Positions 1 to 9,033 of a stretch of 64,000 nt of DNA are shown one piece after another. The notes beneath the pieces were generated by a model that worked only from the letters and a program-made list of their open reading frames with translations, was not told the DNA's origin and searched no databases. The translations under genes were made by a program, and so were the position numbers. Position 1 is the stretch's first letter; the number at the start of each line of letters is the position of its first letter. The stretch is from NCBI GenBank assembly GCA_039621445.1, contig CP154956.1:79914474-79978473 (forward strand), given 5' to 3'. The stretch comes from Euglena gracilis (taxonomy: Eukaryota > Euglenida > Euglenophyceae > Euglenales).

Positions 1-19
1 GTTGGTAAGCACAAGCATG
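1..19. mobile_element. right end of a hAT-like element (K family), cut by window edge
   Basis: The first 19 bases are identical to positions 51557-51575, which are the right terminus of the complete K element at 50829-51575. The window therefore begins inside the end of a second copy. If the rule seen at 51 kb holds, the next 8 bases would be the right-hand target duplication; the left copy lies outside the window. Confidence 0.6.
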
Positions 20-444
20 TTTTGGATTTGCAAAGAGACAGTTTTTATTTCATTTGAGAGAATCCTGGAGTAAATTTACACACCATGCCCACGAATGGCT
101 GGGCTCCAAGGAATCAAAGAGCAAATCAGCTTGTGGCAACCCAACGAGGTTGCAATATTTCTGTGATCGTCATGATCCACCGAGAAGAAATATTGTTCGA
201 GGTTCACAAGGAAGCTATCAACCATATTTCTCCTTGTTTTCATTCAAGGTTTTTTTACCCAGCCAATCCCCCAAAAAAATGGGTTTTGCATTTTGTTTGT
301 TCTTTTTTTCATCTTTTTTGTTCAATTTTGGGAGGGGTAAAGGGTTGATGTGTATTTTTTTGCAAATTATGAACTGGTGCAGCCGGAAAAACATTTCCGA
401 TGTGAAAAAGGGAGGAGAGAGTTGTTCCAAATGCTGACCGAGTT
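20..444. other. unassigned sequence, weak coding potential on +
   Basis: Open frames of up to about 127 codons cross this stretch on the plus strand (54-437 and 85-348), but neither shows a recognisable motif and the second half is dominated by T-runs. It may be upstream sequence of the DDE transposase remnant that follows. No promoter or RNA gene is visible. Confidence 0.2.
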
Positions 445-1209
445 GTGGTATTTCTTCAACAAAAGCTGTTTCTTTGGGTTGATGGATTGGCTGCCCACCG
501 ACGTGTTTTGATTACCATGCCCCCCCCCCCTGACTGTTCCCCCCCCTTACTGTTCCCATTGGGGGGACGGGAACAGTACAGTGTCATAGCACTTTTTGTA
601 AAGGATTCTTGGAACACAAGGCAAAAAAGGGGAATTTTTTGGTCGGTTTTAGGTGCTTTCCTCCCACCAAAATCCAACCTAATGCCAAAATGGATGTTGT
701 GGAGGTGCAATTTTCACACATGTAAACCAAAAAAGCTTCATTTTGACATTTTAGGTGGCCTTTTGGGTCTAACTGGTTGGTTGGTTCATGGCCCATGGGA
801 ACAGTAAGGGGGGGGGGAGTTCGTCCCCCCCCCTTACTGTTCCCCCCCCTGCTGTTCCCATGGACCCAAAAGGGGGCCACGGGACGGGGACAGTAAGGGG
901 GGGCATGGTATGGATAACGTTGCTTTTCATGAACAGGGATTTTTTTCCTTCCCGTTTTCATCCTTGGTGCAGATGTTTAGCGTGTTGGGCGGTTTGCGGT
1001 AATTGCACATGAAAAACCGTGCTTGTGTAAGGATTGTTTAATTTTTTTTGTTTTTTTTTTCAGGACAGTCCCTTTCAGAAGAATCCCTGAATAAAAAACA
1101 CAAACGTGTGCGCTCATTATTTCCACACAACCAGTTGGATCTTTCTTTCCTTCCCCCATATTCGCCACAACAAGGCCATGCTAAAGCATTTTATCCAAGC
1201 CCTGCCCCA
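445..1209 (+). pseudogene. remnant of a Tc1/mariner-IS630-like DDE transposase, split by a MITE
   Basis: Two fragments resemble the second and third parts of a Tc1/mariner-type catalytic core. At 463-512 the translation reads LFLWVDGLAAHRRVLI, comparable with the hydrophobic-D-x(3)-H segment around the second catalytic Asp. At 1063-1200, after a T-rich tract ending in AG (1061-1062), a frame contains LDLSFLPPYSPQ, like the LPPYSPxLNPIE motif that precedes the third acidic residue. The expected NPIE/W continuation is missing, so the gene is decayed or frameshifted. A TA-flanked element (515-908) lies between the fragments. Two short motifs are the whole case; chance similarity cannot be excluded. 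Confidence 0.3.
515..908. mobile_element. TA-flanked hairpin MITE, family E copy 1
   Basis: The element starts CCATGCCCCCC and ends GGGGGGCATGG, with TA directly outside both ends (513-514 and 909-910). Internally it alternates C-tracts and G-tracts with TTACTGTTCCC / GGGAACAGTAA repeats, so long stretches fold back on themselves. A second copy is at 43854-44305; both share a core around CACTGTCATAGCACTTTTT. The ends and TA flank fit a Tc1/mariner-type non-autonomous element. Confidence 0.7.
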
Positions 1210-1241
1210 TACCGGAGGCAACCAAATCCCGCGGTATTGAA

Positions 1242-1798
1242 ATGTTCGTTCGCACTAATTCCGCATTAGTGCCTGCTGCACTATTATGCTTGCAAACAGT
1301 CCAGGTGCCGCGTGGTAAATGCAGGGCGACCTTTAGCACTTCCGAATATTGTCGCGCCTGTGTAAACGCGAAACAAATTTTGTCCCTTTTTTTACCAGGC
1401 CTACCATGGACAGACATTTGGTCAACAGAAGAGATGAGATGTTGAATGGAGAAGTTCAAGATATATTGGCTACAGGTGTGCCAGTATCATGTGAATCTCC
1501 TGCCCTCTGCGTTTTCATAGGTGCTGCAAGTAGCTCCCATGGTGGGACACAGGACGTGTTCGAGTGGAATGGTCATTGTTACACTGGTTACTGAAGTTCC
1601 AGAAGGTGTTCTTCCTGAAGGAAAGGTTAACCGAGTCCCTGGTACAGAACAGCATCTGCAACAGGAAGTTGGCGCTGTGGTCAACAAGTTCACAGTGGAG
1701 AAGTGGTTCAACTGCTGTTATTTGGTTATCTGGTTGAAGCCTCTCGTGCTGATGTTCTCCTTGCTGTCCAGAACAAGTTCCTGGTGGAGACAAGATCT
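1242..1798 (+). pseudogene. unknown ORF cargo in 1.7-kb transposon (copy 1)
   Basis: Frames in this interval encode the same segments as copy 2, for example MLNGEVQD and VTEVPEGVLP, followed by VNKFTVEKWF. In copy 2 the last part is one open frame ending LAVQNKFLVETGS and a stop. Here the frame shifts near 1600 and again near 1715. Conserved segments between two diverged copies suggest a once-coding sequence, but I recognise no family. It could be transposon protein or captured host sequence. Confidence 0.35.
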
Positions 1799-2053
1799 TA
1801 ATCATCTTGCTGACCTGGTCCTGAACCAAGTGGTTGGGTTTCTGTTCTGGTTTCTTCAGTTTTGTTTGTCTTGTTGGGTTGGCCAGTATTTCCCAGAGTT
1901 CGTAGTTTTTTTGAAGGTGATCCACAGAATTTCTTCCATTAAAGATTTGGAAAGAAGGTTGCGGGTTGAAATCAAATCGGCCAGCAGCAGTCAGTCTGTG
2001 TTTCCCCCTGTGAACCCCATCACCCAGGATGTGATATTCTTCAGCAAATTGTG

Positions 2054-2251
2054 TAAACAAACCCCAGCAACCCCAGCCAAAGTTCAACCCAAAGTTCAAG
2101 GATGCCCCATGTGAAATTGCCAGAGTTTGATGGTGCAAACTTACCAGCGTTTTTGAAAGTTTTTGGCAGGTTGAGGTTAATTGTGATGTTGCATTTGGAA
2201 GTGGCCAGAAAAAGGATTGGCTGTTGGAATGTAATAGTGATTTTAAAATGA
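2054..2251 (+). pseudogene. retrotransposon Gag-like fragment inside the transposon
   Basis: The frame reads a Ser/Pro/Gln-rich linker followed by VKLPEFDGANLPAFLKVF and then GRLRLIVMLHLE before a TGA at 2249-2251. The LPEFDG...FL pattern resembles the start of the Gag core of Ty3/gypsy-type retrotransposons (typically a Pro-x-Phe-x-Gly segment before a helical domain). Copy 2 has the same motif at about 8232-8270 but stops just after GANLP. No protease or reverse transcriptase follows, so this looks like a captured or decayed piece. Family assignment rests on one motif. Confidence 0.35.
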
Positions 2252-2286
2252 AATTTTGGCAAAATGTCCAAAAAGACCCATATAAG

Positions 2287-2435
2287 ACCCCCCATACAAG
2301 ACCTCCCCCCCCTGGCGGGCCGAAGGCCGGCCCTTTGGCCGGGACCGACCCCCCCCCCGTATGAGGCCCCCCTGGTACTTTGGCTCCCGAGGGGGGGTCT
2401 TATATGGGGGGGGGCGTGGTAGATAGGGCATTTTG
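2287..2435. repeat. G/C-tract hairpin insertion (family A) in transposon copy 1
   Basis: Arms of the type TATAAGACCCCCC and GGGGGGTCTTATA face each other around a core with GGCCGGCC-like palindromes. Copy 2 of the host transposon (around 8424-8478) has different, ordinary sequence here, so this block was inserted or exchanged after the copies diverged. Related hairpins are at 5310-5380, 5640-5790 and about 38430-38512. Confidence 0.55.
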
Positions 2436-2917
2436 AGGGCTTCAATTTAGTTACTGGACATTTCTTTTGATTCCCCAACGTTTTTGTGAAATTAAAAAAA
2501 TATTGACCTTTTGACGTTTCGGAGGGGGGCCGCCGACACCCTCCTGGTTTCGGAAGGGGTTCCCCTCACCTCCCTGGCCCCCCCCCCTAGTTTCGGAAGG
2601 GGGTCCCCCCACCCCGTCGGAGACTCCCGGGGTTTTCTTTTTCAACCCGGCAAGTAGCCTGCGTTCCGGTTTGAATGCAAAAGCAATGTTTTTCCGCAAA
2701 AATGTTAGCCTTTTTGCACCGGAAAAAGTTGGAGCATGGGTATCCTTTGCATACATAGTCTTCGAGTCACCAGCAAAGTCTTTAACCCGCCAACCGAAAT
2801 GGTCGGCGGGGCCGTCGCGCAGTTAATGCTGACGAAGCAGCGGACCCCGCGGAGTTCGTGCCGACGAAATTTGGTGTGACGTTATTTTAGCTGAACGGAA
2901 TTTGGTTGCCTCCGGTA

Positions 2918-3255
2918 GGTGTAGAAGTGGGGGGTCGGGGGGCCCCCATTCTTTGTGCCCTTTTAATTTATTTCAAAAAAAACTCAATTTTCATTGGGCC
3001 GTGTTGAGGTTTCCGGCTAGGGGAGGGGGGGGGTTGGCGTGGCGAGGGGGTCTCGGATGGGGGGGAGGGGTGCGCGGGGGTTTGCCAAGAAAATTTTCTT
3101 TGGCGGGCCTGACATGGCGTGGCGAGGGGGTCTGAAAGGGGGGGGAGGGGGGGCAAAATGGCGTGGCGAGGGGGTCGGTGAGGGGGGGGGGGAGGGGTGT
3201 GCCGACCCCCCATTGAACCTTTTGGTGTTATTGCTGTTGGGGGTCAAGGATTACC
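2918..3255. repeat. G-rich dispersed repeat (family J), + orientation
   Basis: Three near-identical blocks of GGCGTGGCGAGGGGGTC (about 3035, 3113 and 3157) sit between G-tracts, with AAGAAAATTTTCTTTGGC between the first two. The reverse complement recurs at 9495-9785, 9980-10270 and 20520-20720. The copy at about 10077-10145 is the closest mirror image. No coding potential beyond low-complexity Gly/Arg frames. Confidence 0.6.
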
Positions 3256-3264
3256 ACTCAAAAT

Positions 3265-4935
3265 TTGGTGTTTTACACCCCGAATTTAGGCATTTGCCAC
3301 ATGAAATCAGCAATTTGGTCCTCAAAATTAGGCATTGGCACACAAAATTGGGAATTTTCCTCTCAAATTTCCGAACTAACACACCAAATTAGGCATTTGC
3401 TACCCAAACTTAGCAAAACAATCCGTCGGCTGGAAAAACGGCAGAAGTTGTTTGAGGATGCAATGCACTCCGGAAAAGGCAGCCAAAAAAGTAACCGCCC
3501 GTTGATGAAGTACCGTGTGTTGGGTGAGAAGCTGCACATTTTTTTTGTTTTGGTGCGGGATGCTGAAGGTGTTGTGACGCGTGCATTGCTTGAGGAATTT
3601 ATCACAACGCTGCCTCCCGAAGTCCAATTGGATCTGATGGCTTTGAAGGAACACCGCAGGGATGAATTTTTCGCCAGGTGGCGCCGGTGGTACCGGGTGG
3701 TGTATCGCCAAGTTACAGGGACGAAGCAATTTCTGCCTAGCGACTACACCACCCAGGTGAACAACTTCAAAGCCTTGCTGTGTTCCATGTACCTGGAAAA
3801 ACGGTACACCGTGTTCACATGTGGGGATGAAACTGGAGTGAGGTTTGAGGAAGTGACCCCATGACAATGGCCCGCAAAAATTCACGCAAAGTTACCATCA
3901 GAACAACGGGGAAAGACAAAAATATGTTCACAGTGTATCTGTCCAGTTCCGTACATTTGGATGAAGGGGGCAACGTTGTGAAATGCACCAAAATGAAACC
4001 GTTTGTGCTTTTCAAGGCGGCAGCAGACGGACCTGATGGCCCAATATGCGGAGCAACGTGCTGGTGTGGCAGACTCCTTTTGACCCTATTTTGACCCTCA
4101 TCTCACCTTAGACATTGCCTGTACGGCAAACGGGTGGCAGACCAGCAGCAGGTTCTTGGAGTTGTTGCGGAAATCCAAGTTGGACAGAAAAACTTACCTG
4201 GTCGTGGACCTGTTTGCCGCACATCGGTATCCGTTTGCCACATATTGCATGTATTTCTTGACACATTGCAGTGATGCTGCGGTGCTAAAGGAGCTGAAAG
4301 ACAAGGGCTGCGACATTCTGTTCATCCTGGGGGGCTGCACCGGGATTCTGCAAGTCATGGAATGGAATCAAATCATGGAATCAAATTCTGCAAGTCATCA
4401 AATCCTCTCTCTGCAATGCATTTTTCAACCCATTAACAGACCGGAGAGACGTTTGCGAAGCCGGGGAGAGAATTGCTATTGGACTGCGTCTTGGACGCTT
4501 GGGAGGCGGTGCCGGAGGCCATGGTCCAACGGGGGATGCAGGAGCTGATTGTGGACTTTGCGGTGAAGTCCGACCCAGCCGTTCCGCCGGTCCCTGTGGC
4601 AGCACCCCTGCCCCCCCTCTCCCCCCAATGATGAGGAACAAACTGCCGCTTTATCTGTTGGACACCATGGAAGGCCAGGATGTTCCTCGTGTGGATGCAC
4701 CCGATGAACAGGGTTCGGGTAATGAATCCGAGCACTCGGAGGGTTCTGAGAATTGTGATGATAGTCCTCCAATCCAAGCTGAGCTTACTGTGTGTATCGT
4801 GTGTGAAAGGCCGCTTCGTGTCCCAAATGTGGTTAGGTGCCTCCGCTGTGGAATTTCGTTCCACAGTGGCTGCATGGCTGTGAGTTCTTCCGGTCAGTGC
4901 AGCTTCTGCCCTTGGGCCAGCCACCATGACCTGGC
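3265..4935 (+). pseudogene. pogo-family (DDE_1) transposase with C-terminal zinc finger, decayed
   Basis: The N-terminal part (to about 3720) has a short basic segment ending SGKGSQKSNRP and then an LGEKLHIFFVLVRDAEG...TRALLEEF helix pattern like the CENP-B/Tc5-type DNA-binding domain. The DDE_1 core follows: GDETGVRF around 3823-3846 (first Asp), KVTIRTTGKDKNMFTVYLSS from about 3888, then VVDLFAAHR at about 4200 (second Asp) and CDILFILGGCTGILQ at about 4310, as in pogo/Tigger enzymes. WEAVPEAMVQRGMQEL near 4495 matches the conserved Trp helix. A 117-base stretch at 4793-4909 encodes a C4HC3 zinc finger. The frame changes at 3861-3864, where an ATGA overlaps stop and start, near 4095-4150, and again between 4350 and 4640. 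The third acidic residue is not clear. Hence a dead or badly assembled copy of a nuclear cut-and-paste transposase. Confidence 0.7.
4793..4909 (+). other. zinc-finger domain (C4HC3, PHD/RING-like) at transposase C-terminus
   Basis: The spacing is C-x2-C-x11-C-x2-C-x4-H-x2-C-x8-C-x2-C, starting CIVC and ending CSFC, with FHSGC at the His-Cys pair. That order is typical of PHD and RINGv fingers, though 8 residues before the last Cys pair is short for a PHD. It follows an acidic Ser/Glu-rich linker. If it belongs to the transposase, it could read histone tails or act in ubiquitin transfer; both are inference. A second recombinase gene here (17069-18920) also has a PHD-type finger nearby. Confidence 0.55.
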
Positions 4936-4954
4936 GTGTGGTTTTCGCTGCCCC

Positions 4955-5200
4955 CTGTCTTATTGTCCCTACTGTACCCCCTTATTGTCCCCCCCCTTAT
5001 TGTCCGTTTGGGGTCCCACGGGGGGTGGTACCAACCCCTCCCCTATTTGTCCCCCCCCCCCTACCCTCACCCCCCCTCCCCTATTTCTAATGGCCGGGCT
5101 CCTTCAGACCCCCAATTAGCCAATTAAGGGGGGGGGACAATCAGGGGGGGGGGGCTCGAGGACCCCCCCCAAAAAGTCAACAAAGGCGCAAGGCAGGGGC
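4955..5200. repeat. nested G/C-tract hairpins (families C and B)
   Basis: TTATTGTCCCCC units (family C) are followed by TACCCTCACCCCCC and the core GGCCGGGCTCCTTC-GACCCCCAATTAGCC (family B), ending in long G-tracts. The family B core recurs at 7504-7685, 24519-25111 and 43301-43590. It directly follows the transposase zinc finger, so it may have cut off the real C-terminus. Confidence 0.55.
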
Positions 5201-5386
5201 TTTTTGGAAGGAATTCTTTTTTATACATGTAGTGGTGGCGATTTTTGTCCTTGTATCATGAAACAAATGTTGTAGTCCAATGCAAAATGGTCTTCAACAA
5301 ACAGCCATACCATGACCCCCCCCCATATAAGGCCCCCCCCTCGGGAGCCAAAATCCTAGTGGGGGTCTTATATGGGGGGGGTCTTA
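5201..5386. repeat. spacer and left arm of a family A hairpin
   Basis: After about 100 bases of ordinary sequence, CATGACCCCCCCCC-ATATAAGG starts a family A hairpin whose partner (GGGGGTCTTATATGG) ends at 5380. The MITE at 5387 is inserted directly beside it. No gene seen. Confidence 0.4.
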
Positions 5387-5634
5387 CCGGGGGGATTAAA
5401 ATACCGCTCGGTAGTATTACCGTAATACCGCTCTTTAATGAAGTCTGCCAGACGCCTGATCATTACGCTGTGAGACAGAAAAAAAACGCACTCCGCGATC
5501 TAGATTAATTAATTTTTGCCGCTAATTCCGGCCGCCGTGCCAGAAAAATGCCCAGATCGCCAGTTACGCATCGCCCAGTGAGCTGAATTAATCCAATTGG
5601 TAATTAATGCTGTGCGGTATTTTCATCCCTCTGG
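5387..5634. mobile_element. TA-flanked MITE, 248 bp
   Basis: Ends are CCGGGGGGAT (left) and ATCCCTCTGG (right), matching as inverted repeats at 8 of 10 bases, with TA directly outside both (5385-5386, 5635-5636). The interior contains smaller palindromes such as ATACCGCTCGGTA and no coding sequence. It lies between two G/C-tract hairpins and next to the related MITE 5792-6175. Confidence 0.6.
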
Positions 5635-5791
5635 TAACGTGACCCCCCCCCTATATGGCACCCCCCTGGGAGCGTTTTTACCCCCCTGGCGACTTTTGGG
5701 GGGGTGACAATTAGGGGGGGGGTCACATTATATGGGGGGGGGTCGGTCCCGGCCAAGGGCCGGCCGAAGGCCGGCCAGGGGGGGTCTTATA
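5635..5791. repeat. family A G/C hairpin with GGCCGG palindrome
   Basis: ACCCCCCCCCTATATGG on the left pairs with a G-tract/TTATATGG-type arm, followed by GGCCGAAGGCCGGCC. The same palindromic core occurs in the hairpin inside transposon copy 1 (about 2320-2340). It ends at the TA that flanks the next MITE. Confidence 0.5.
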
Positions 5792-6175
5792 CCGGGGACC
5801 GACTTTTACCGCGGGTGGGTAATTGCCGCGGCGACAATTACCGCGGGGTTTTACAACGCGGTATCTCTCCGGAATGCGCGGCATAACAGCGCGCTATTTT
5901 TTCGTGCTTTCTGCCAAATGGCAAAAAGATATCATCTTCCGGATTTTTTACACAGTGGATTCCTTGCTGTCGAACCACGTTTTTCTCTCAGAGTATCAGA
6001 CACACGAATTACGCAGCGTTCAGCCCAGTATTTCGGCAGAATGTTGGATCGCGAACATTTTTGCGATCCTAACTGGCGCTTCGGCCATGGACCGCGCGGT
6101 AATACAGCGCGCCTAAAATGGCCGCGTTTAAGCCCGGGCAGGAATTAACCACCCGCAGTATTTGTTGGTCCCCGG
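5792..6175. mobile_element. TA-flanked MITE, 384 bp, with CGGTAATT repeats
   Basis: Termini CCGGGGACC (5792-5800) and GGTCCCCGG (6167-6175) are perfect inverted repeats with TA at 5790-5791 and 6176-6177. The subterminal region repeats ACCGCGG and GCGGTAATT; the core is single copy. A second, inverted, 5'-truncated copy lies at about 14075-14313, where it interrupts a minus-strand gene. Confidence 0.7.
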
Positions 6176-6177
6176 TA

Positions 6178-6420
6178 TGGGGGGGGGATTTATAGGGCAT
6201 GGTATTTGAGTTTTGTGCACCAACAGGTGCTATGTCCATCTTGGGTTCACATTCCATGGTGCTTAAGCTCGGGGGGTCCGAAAATCCCCCCCAAAATGGT
6301 CCGAAAAATGCGGCCCTAGGGGGGGGGGTGTTTTCGGCCACTGCCAGTAAGGTAAGGGATCGGGTTAGGGTTGGTTAGGGATTGGGTTAAATTTATGGTT
6401 AGGGATGGTTAGGCCCCCGC
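6178..6420. repeat. G-tract repeat and degenerate TTAGGG-like array
   Basis: A G-tract with a following AT-rich unit (to about 6335) is followed by GCCACTGCCAGTAA and, from 6350 to 6415, by irregular GGTTAGGG/GGATTGGGTTA units. GCCACTGCCAGTAA recurs at about 6972, again beside telomere-like sequence. No gene. Confidence 0.45.
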
Positions 6421-7188
6421 CACAAGGAGAAACTCCTCGTGACTCCCTGTGCGCTCACAGGTCAGCGGTGATTATACTGAGGTTGTGTACCAACCCCCCC
6501 CCCCCTCTATTTGGCCGCCCTCCGGGCGGCCTGGACCCCCTTCTGGCCAATTAGGGGGGGGGACAATTAGGGGGGGGTACCCCAACCCCCCCCCCCCCTA
6601 ATTGGCCACCTGGACCCCGTCCTTTACAGTCGCGAACCCCCCAAAAACCCCGAATAAAGACATTTTCCCTTGAAATGAGTAACCCCCCCCCCTGGTTGGC
6701 CACCTGGGCTCTGGCCAATTACCCTCACCGGGCTTTTTCAAGGGGGGGGAATTTTCGGGCCCCTGGAAGCACCCCCCCCGGGAGACCTGACCGGACAACA
6801 AGGGGGGGGACAATAAGACCGTACCAAAGGAATTTCATTGGCTGAGCCAACCCCCCCCCCCCGTCAGCCGGGGCGCCAGGGACAATAAGGGGGGGGGACA
6901 ATAAGGGGGGGGGGTGGCATAAGGTAGAACCGTCAAAATCGGGGCGATTTCAGGGGGGAGGGAATTGGGGAGGGGGGTTCAGCCACTGCCAGTAACCGTA
7001 TCCGTGACCCTAACTTTAAACCTAGCCAAGGTTGACGGCTTGTTTTTTTTGAAAGAAAAAAACATGTTTTTTTAAAAAAAATATGTTTCCTAAATTTGGC
7101 TGTCTCGAGAACAAAGTTTTGGTTCCAAAGTGGGACGCGGCGGGGGGGGGGGACGCGGGGGGACGCGGGGGAGACACCCCCCTAACCC
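6421..7188. repeat. nested C/G-tract hairpins; no gene
   Basis: About 70 bases of unique sequence containing a small CCTGTGCGCTCACAGG hairpin lead into repeated C-tract/TTGGCC and GGGACAATAAGGGG blocks (families B and C). From 7085 to 7180 there is a GGACGCGGGG tandem that recurs inverted at 11385-11465 with the same flank (CCAAAGTGGGACG). I see no coding sequence. Confidence 0.45.
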
Positions 7189-7215
7189 TACCGGAGGCAA
7201 CCAAATCCCGCGGTA

Positions 7216-7934
7216 TTGAAATGTCCGTTCGCACTAATTCCGCATTTGTGCCTGCTGTACTATTATGCTTGTGAACAGTCCAGGTGCCGCGTGGTAAATG
7301 CAGGGCGACCTTTAGCACTTCCGAATTCTCACGCCCGTGTAAACGCGAAACGAATTTTGTCCCTTTTTTTACGAAGCCTGACAGACATTTGGTCAACAGA
7401 AGAGTTGAGATGCTGAATGGAGAAGTTCAAGATTTCTTGGCTACAGGTGTGCCAGTATCCTGTGGATCTCCTGCCCTCTGCGTTTTCATAGGTGCTGCAA
7501 GTACCCTCACCCCCCCCTATTTGGCTAATGGCCGGGCTCCTTCGGACCCCCAATTAGCCAATTAGGGGGGGGGGGAGAATTAGGGGGGGTTACCCCGGCC
7601 AATGGCCAATAAGCCTGACTCCCCCCCTAATTGGCTAATGGACCGTCCAACGGACCCCCAATTAGCCAATTGGGGGGGGGGGCGGTAGTGTTCGAGGAAA
7701 ATGGTCATTGTTACACTGGTTACTGAAGTTCCAGAAGGTGTTCTTCCTAACGGCAAGGTTAACCGAGTCCCTGGTACAGAACAGCATCTGCAACAGGAAG
7801 TTGGCGCTGTGGTCAACGAGTTCACAGTGGAGAAGTGGTTCAACAGCTGTTATTTTGGTTATTTGGTTGAAGCCTCTGGTGCTGCTGTTCTCCTTGCTGT
7901 CCAGAACAAGTTCCTGGTGGAGACAGGATCTTAA
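7216..7934 (+). pseudogene. unknown ORF cargo in 1.8-kb transposon (copy 2), interrupted
   Basis: Counterpart of 1242-1798. The part 7701-7934 is one open frame from VTEVPEG to a TAA after FLVETGS and is probably closer to the ancestral reading than copy 1. The upstream part (RHLVNRR, MLNGEVQD) is separated from it by the inserted hairpins. Family unknown. Confidence 0.35.
7504..7685. mobile_element. family B hairpin insertion, TA-flanked
   Basis: Compared with copy 1 (around 1513-1560), copy 2 carries this block between GCAAG-TA and TA-GTGTTCG. It starts CCCTCACCCCC and holds two tandem copies of a hairpin with the AATTAGCCAATTAGGGGG arm. TA at 7502-7503 and 7686-7687 fits a TA target duplication, although copy 1 also has 20-odd extra bases at this place. 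Confidence 0.6.
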
Positions 7935-9033
7935 TCATCTTGCTGACCTGGTCCTGAACCAAGTGGTTGGGTTTCTGTTCTGGTTTCTTCAGTTTTGTTT
8001 GTCTTGTTGGGTTGGCCATCATTTCCCTGATTTCCCTGTTTTTTTGAAGGTGATGCACAGAAATTTCTAAGATTTGGAAAGAAGGTTACAGGAAATGGAA
8101 ATCAACTCCGCCAGTCTGTGTTTACCCCTGTGAACCACATCATCCAGGTTGTAACATTTCTTCGGCAAATTGTGCAAATAAACCCCAGCAACCTCAGCCA
8201 AAGTTCAACCCAAAGTTCAAGATTACCCCTTGTGAAATTGCCAGAGTTTGATGGTGCAAATTTACCATAGTTTTTGAAAGGTTTTGGCAGGTTGAGGTTA
8301 ACTGGTGATGTTGTATTTGGAAGTGGCCAGAAAAAGGATTGGCTGTTGGAATGTTGCACCCCCAAGAAAAAACTGATGGAGGAGAATGATGGTTTTGAAA
8401 TGAAATTTTGGCAAAATGGCCAAAAGTGAGCATATATCGGGCCAGGTGGGGAGTTGTCAGGAAATTAAAATACTGTTAGATAGGGCATTTTGAGGGCTTC
8501 AATTTAGGTGCTAGACATTTCTTTCTTCTTTTGATTCCCCAACGTTTTTGTGAAATTTGAGAAAAATTGAAAAAATTGACTTTTTGACCCTAGTTTTGGA
8601 AAGGGGGTCCCCCCCCCCGGTTTCGGAGGCGGGCCCCCGACACCCCCCTAGTTTCGGAAGGGGGTCCCCCACCCCCCCAGTTTCGGAAGGGGTCACCCCC
8701 CCCCCCTAGTTTCGGAAGGGGGTCCCCCCCACCCCTCAAAGACTCCCAGGGTATTCATTTTCAACTCGGGAGGTAGCATCCGTTCCGGTTTGCATGCAAA
8801 AAGCAATGTTTTTCCGCAAAAATGTCAGCTATTTTGCACCGACAAAAGTTGGAGCATGGATATTCTTTGGATACATTGTCTTCGTGTCGCAGGCAAATTC
8901 TTTAACCCGCCAGCTGAAATGGTCGATGGGGCCGTCGCGCAGTTAATGCTGACGAAGCGTACCCCGCGGTGTTCGTGCTGACAAAATTTGGTGTGACGTT
9001 AATTTAGGCTGAACGGAATTTGGTTGCCTCCGG

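Larger units (their letters stand above)
1212..2915. mobile_element. DNA transposon, 1.7 kb, copy 1 (TIR CCGGAGGCAACC)
   Basis: The left end CCGGAGGCAACCAAATCCCG (1212-1231) is matched on the opposite strand at the right end (2896-2915) with 19 of 20 bases identical, and TA flanks both ends (1210-1211, 2916-2917). A second copy with the same termini lies at 7191-9033. The two share their whole interior except local insertions: copy 1 carries a G/C hairpin at about 2287-2435 that copy 2 lacks. Near 2525-2625 is a short tandem array of a C-tract/TTTCGGAAGG unit. No intact transposase is visible, so it is probably non-autonomous and moved by a Tc1/mariner/pogo-type enzyme supplied elsewhere. Confidence 0.8.
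7191..9033. mobile_element. DNA transposon, 1.8 kb, copy 2 (TIR CCGGAGGCAACC)
   Basis: Same termini and internal order as 1212-2915. Left TA is intact (7189-7190); the base pair after the right end is TG, a likely mutation of TA. It is interrupted by family B hairpins at 7504-7685. The internal CCCCTAGTTTCGGAAGGGG tandem is longer than in copy 1 (about 8600-8740). The right end abuts a telomere-like array. No intact transposase, so non-autonomous. Confidence 0.78.

Noticed and set aside
5387-6175. GC-rich palindromic block considered as cloning-vector or bacterial contamination
   Set aside because: It has TA-flanked inverted ends, sits between host repeats, and a related copy recurs at 14.1-14.3 kb; no vector genes are present.
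6421-6490. Small stem-loop sequence considered as a tRNA or snRNA gene
   Set aside because: No tRNA B-box, no cloverleaf, no Sm site or known snRNA signature. No rRNA or tRNA gene was recognised anywhere in the window.
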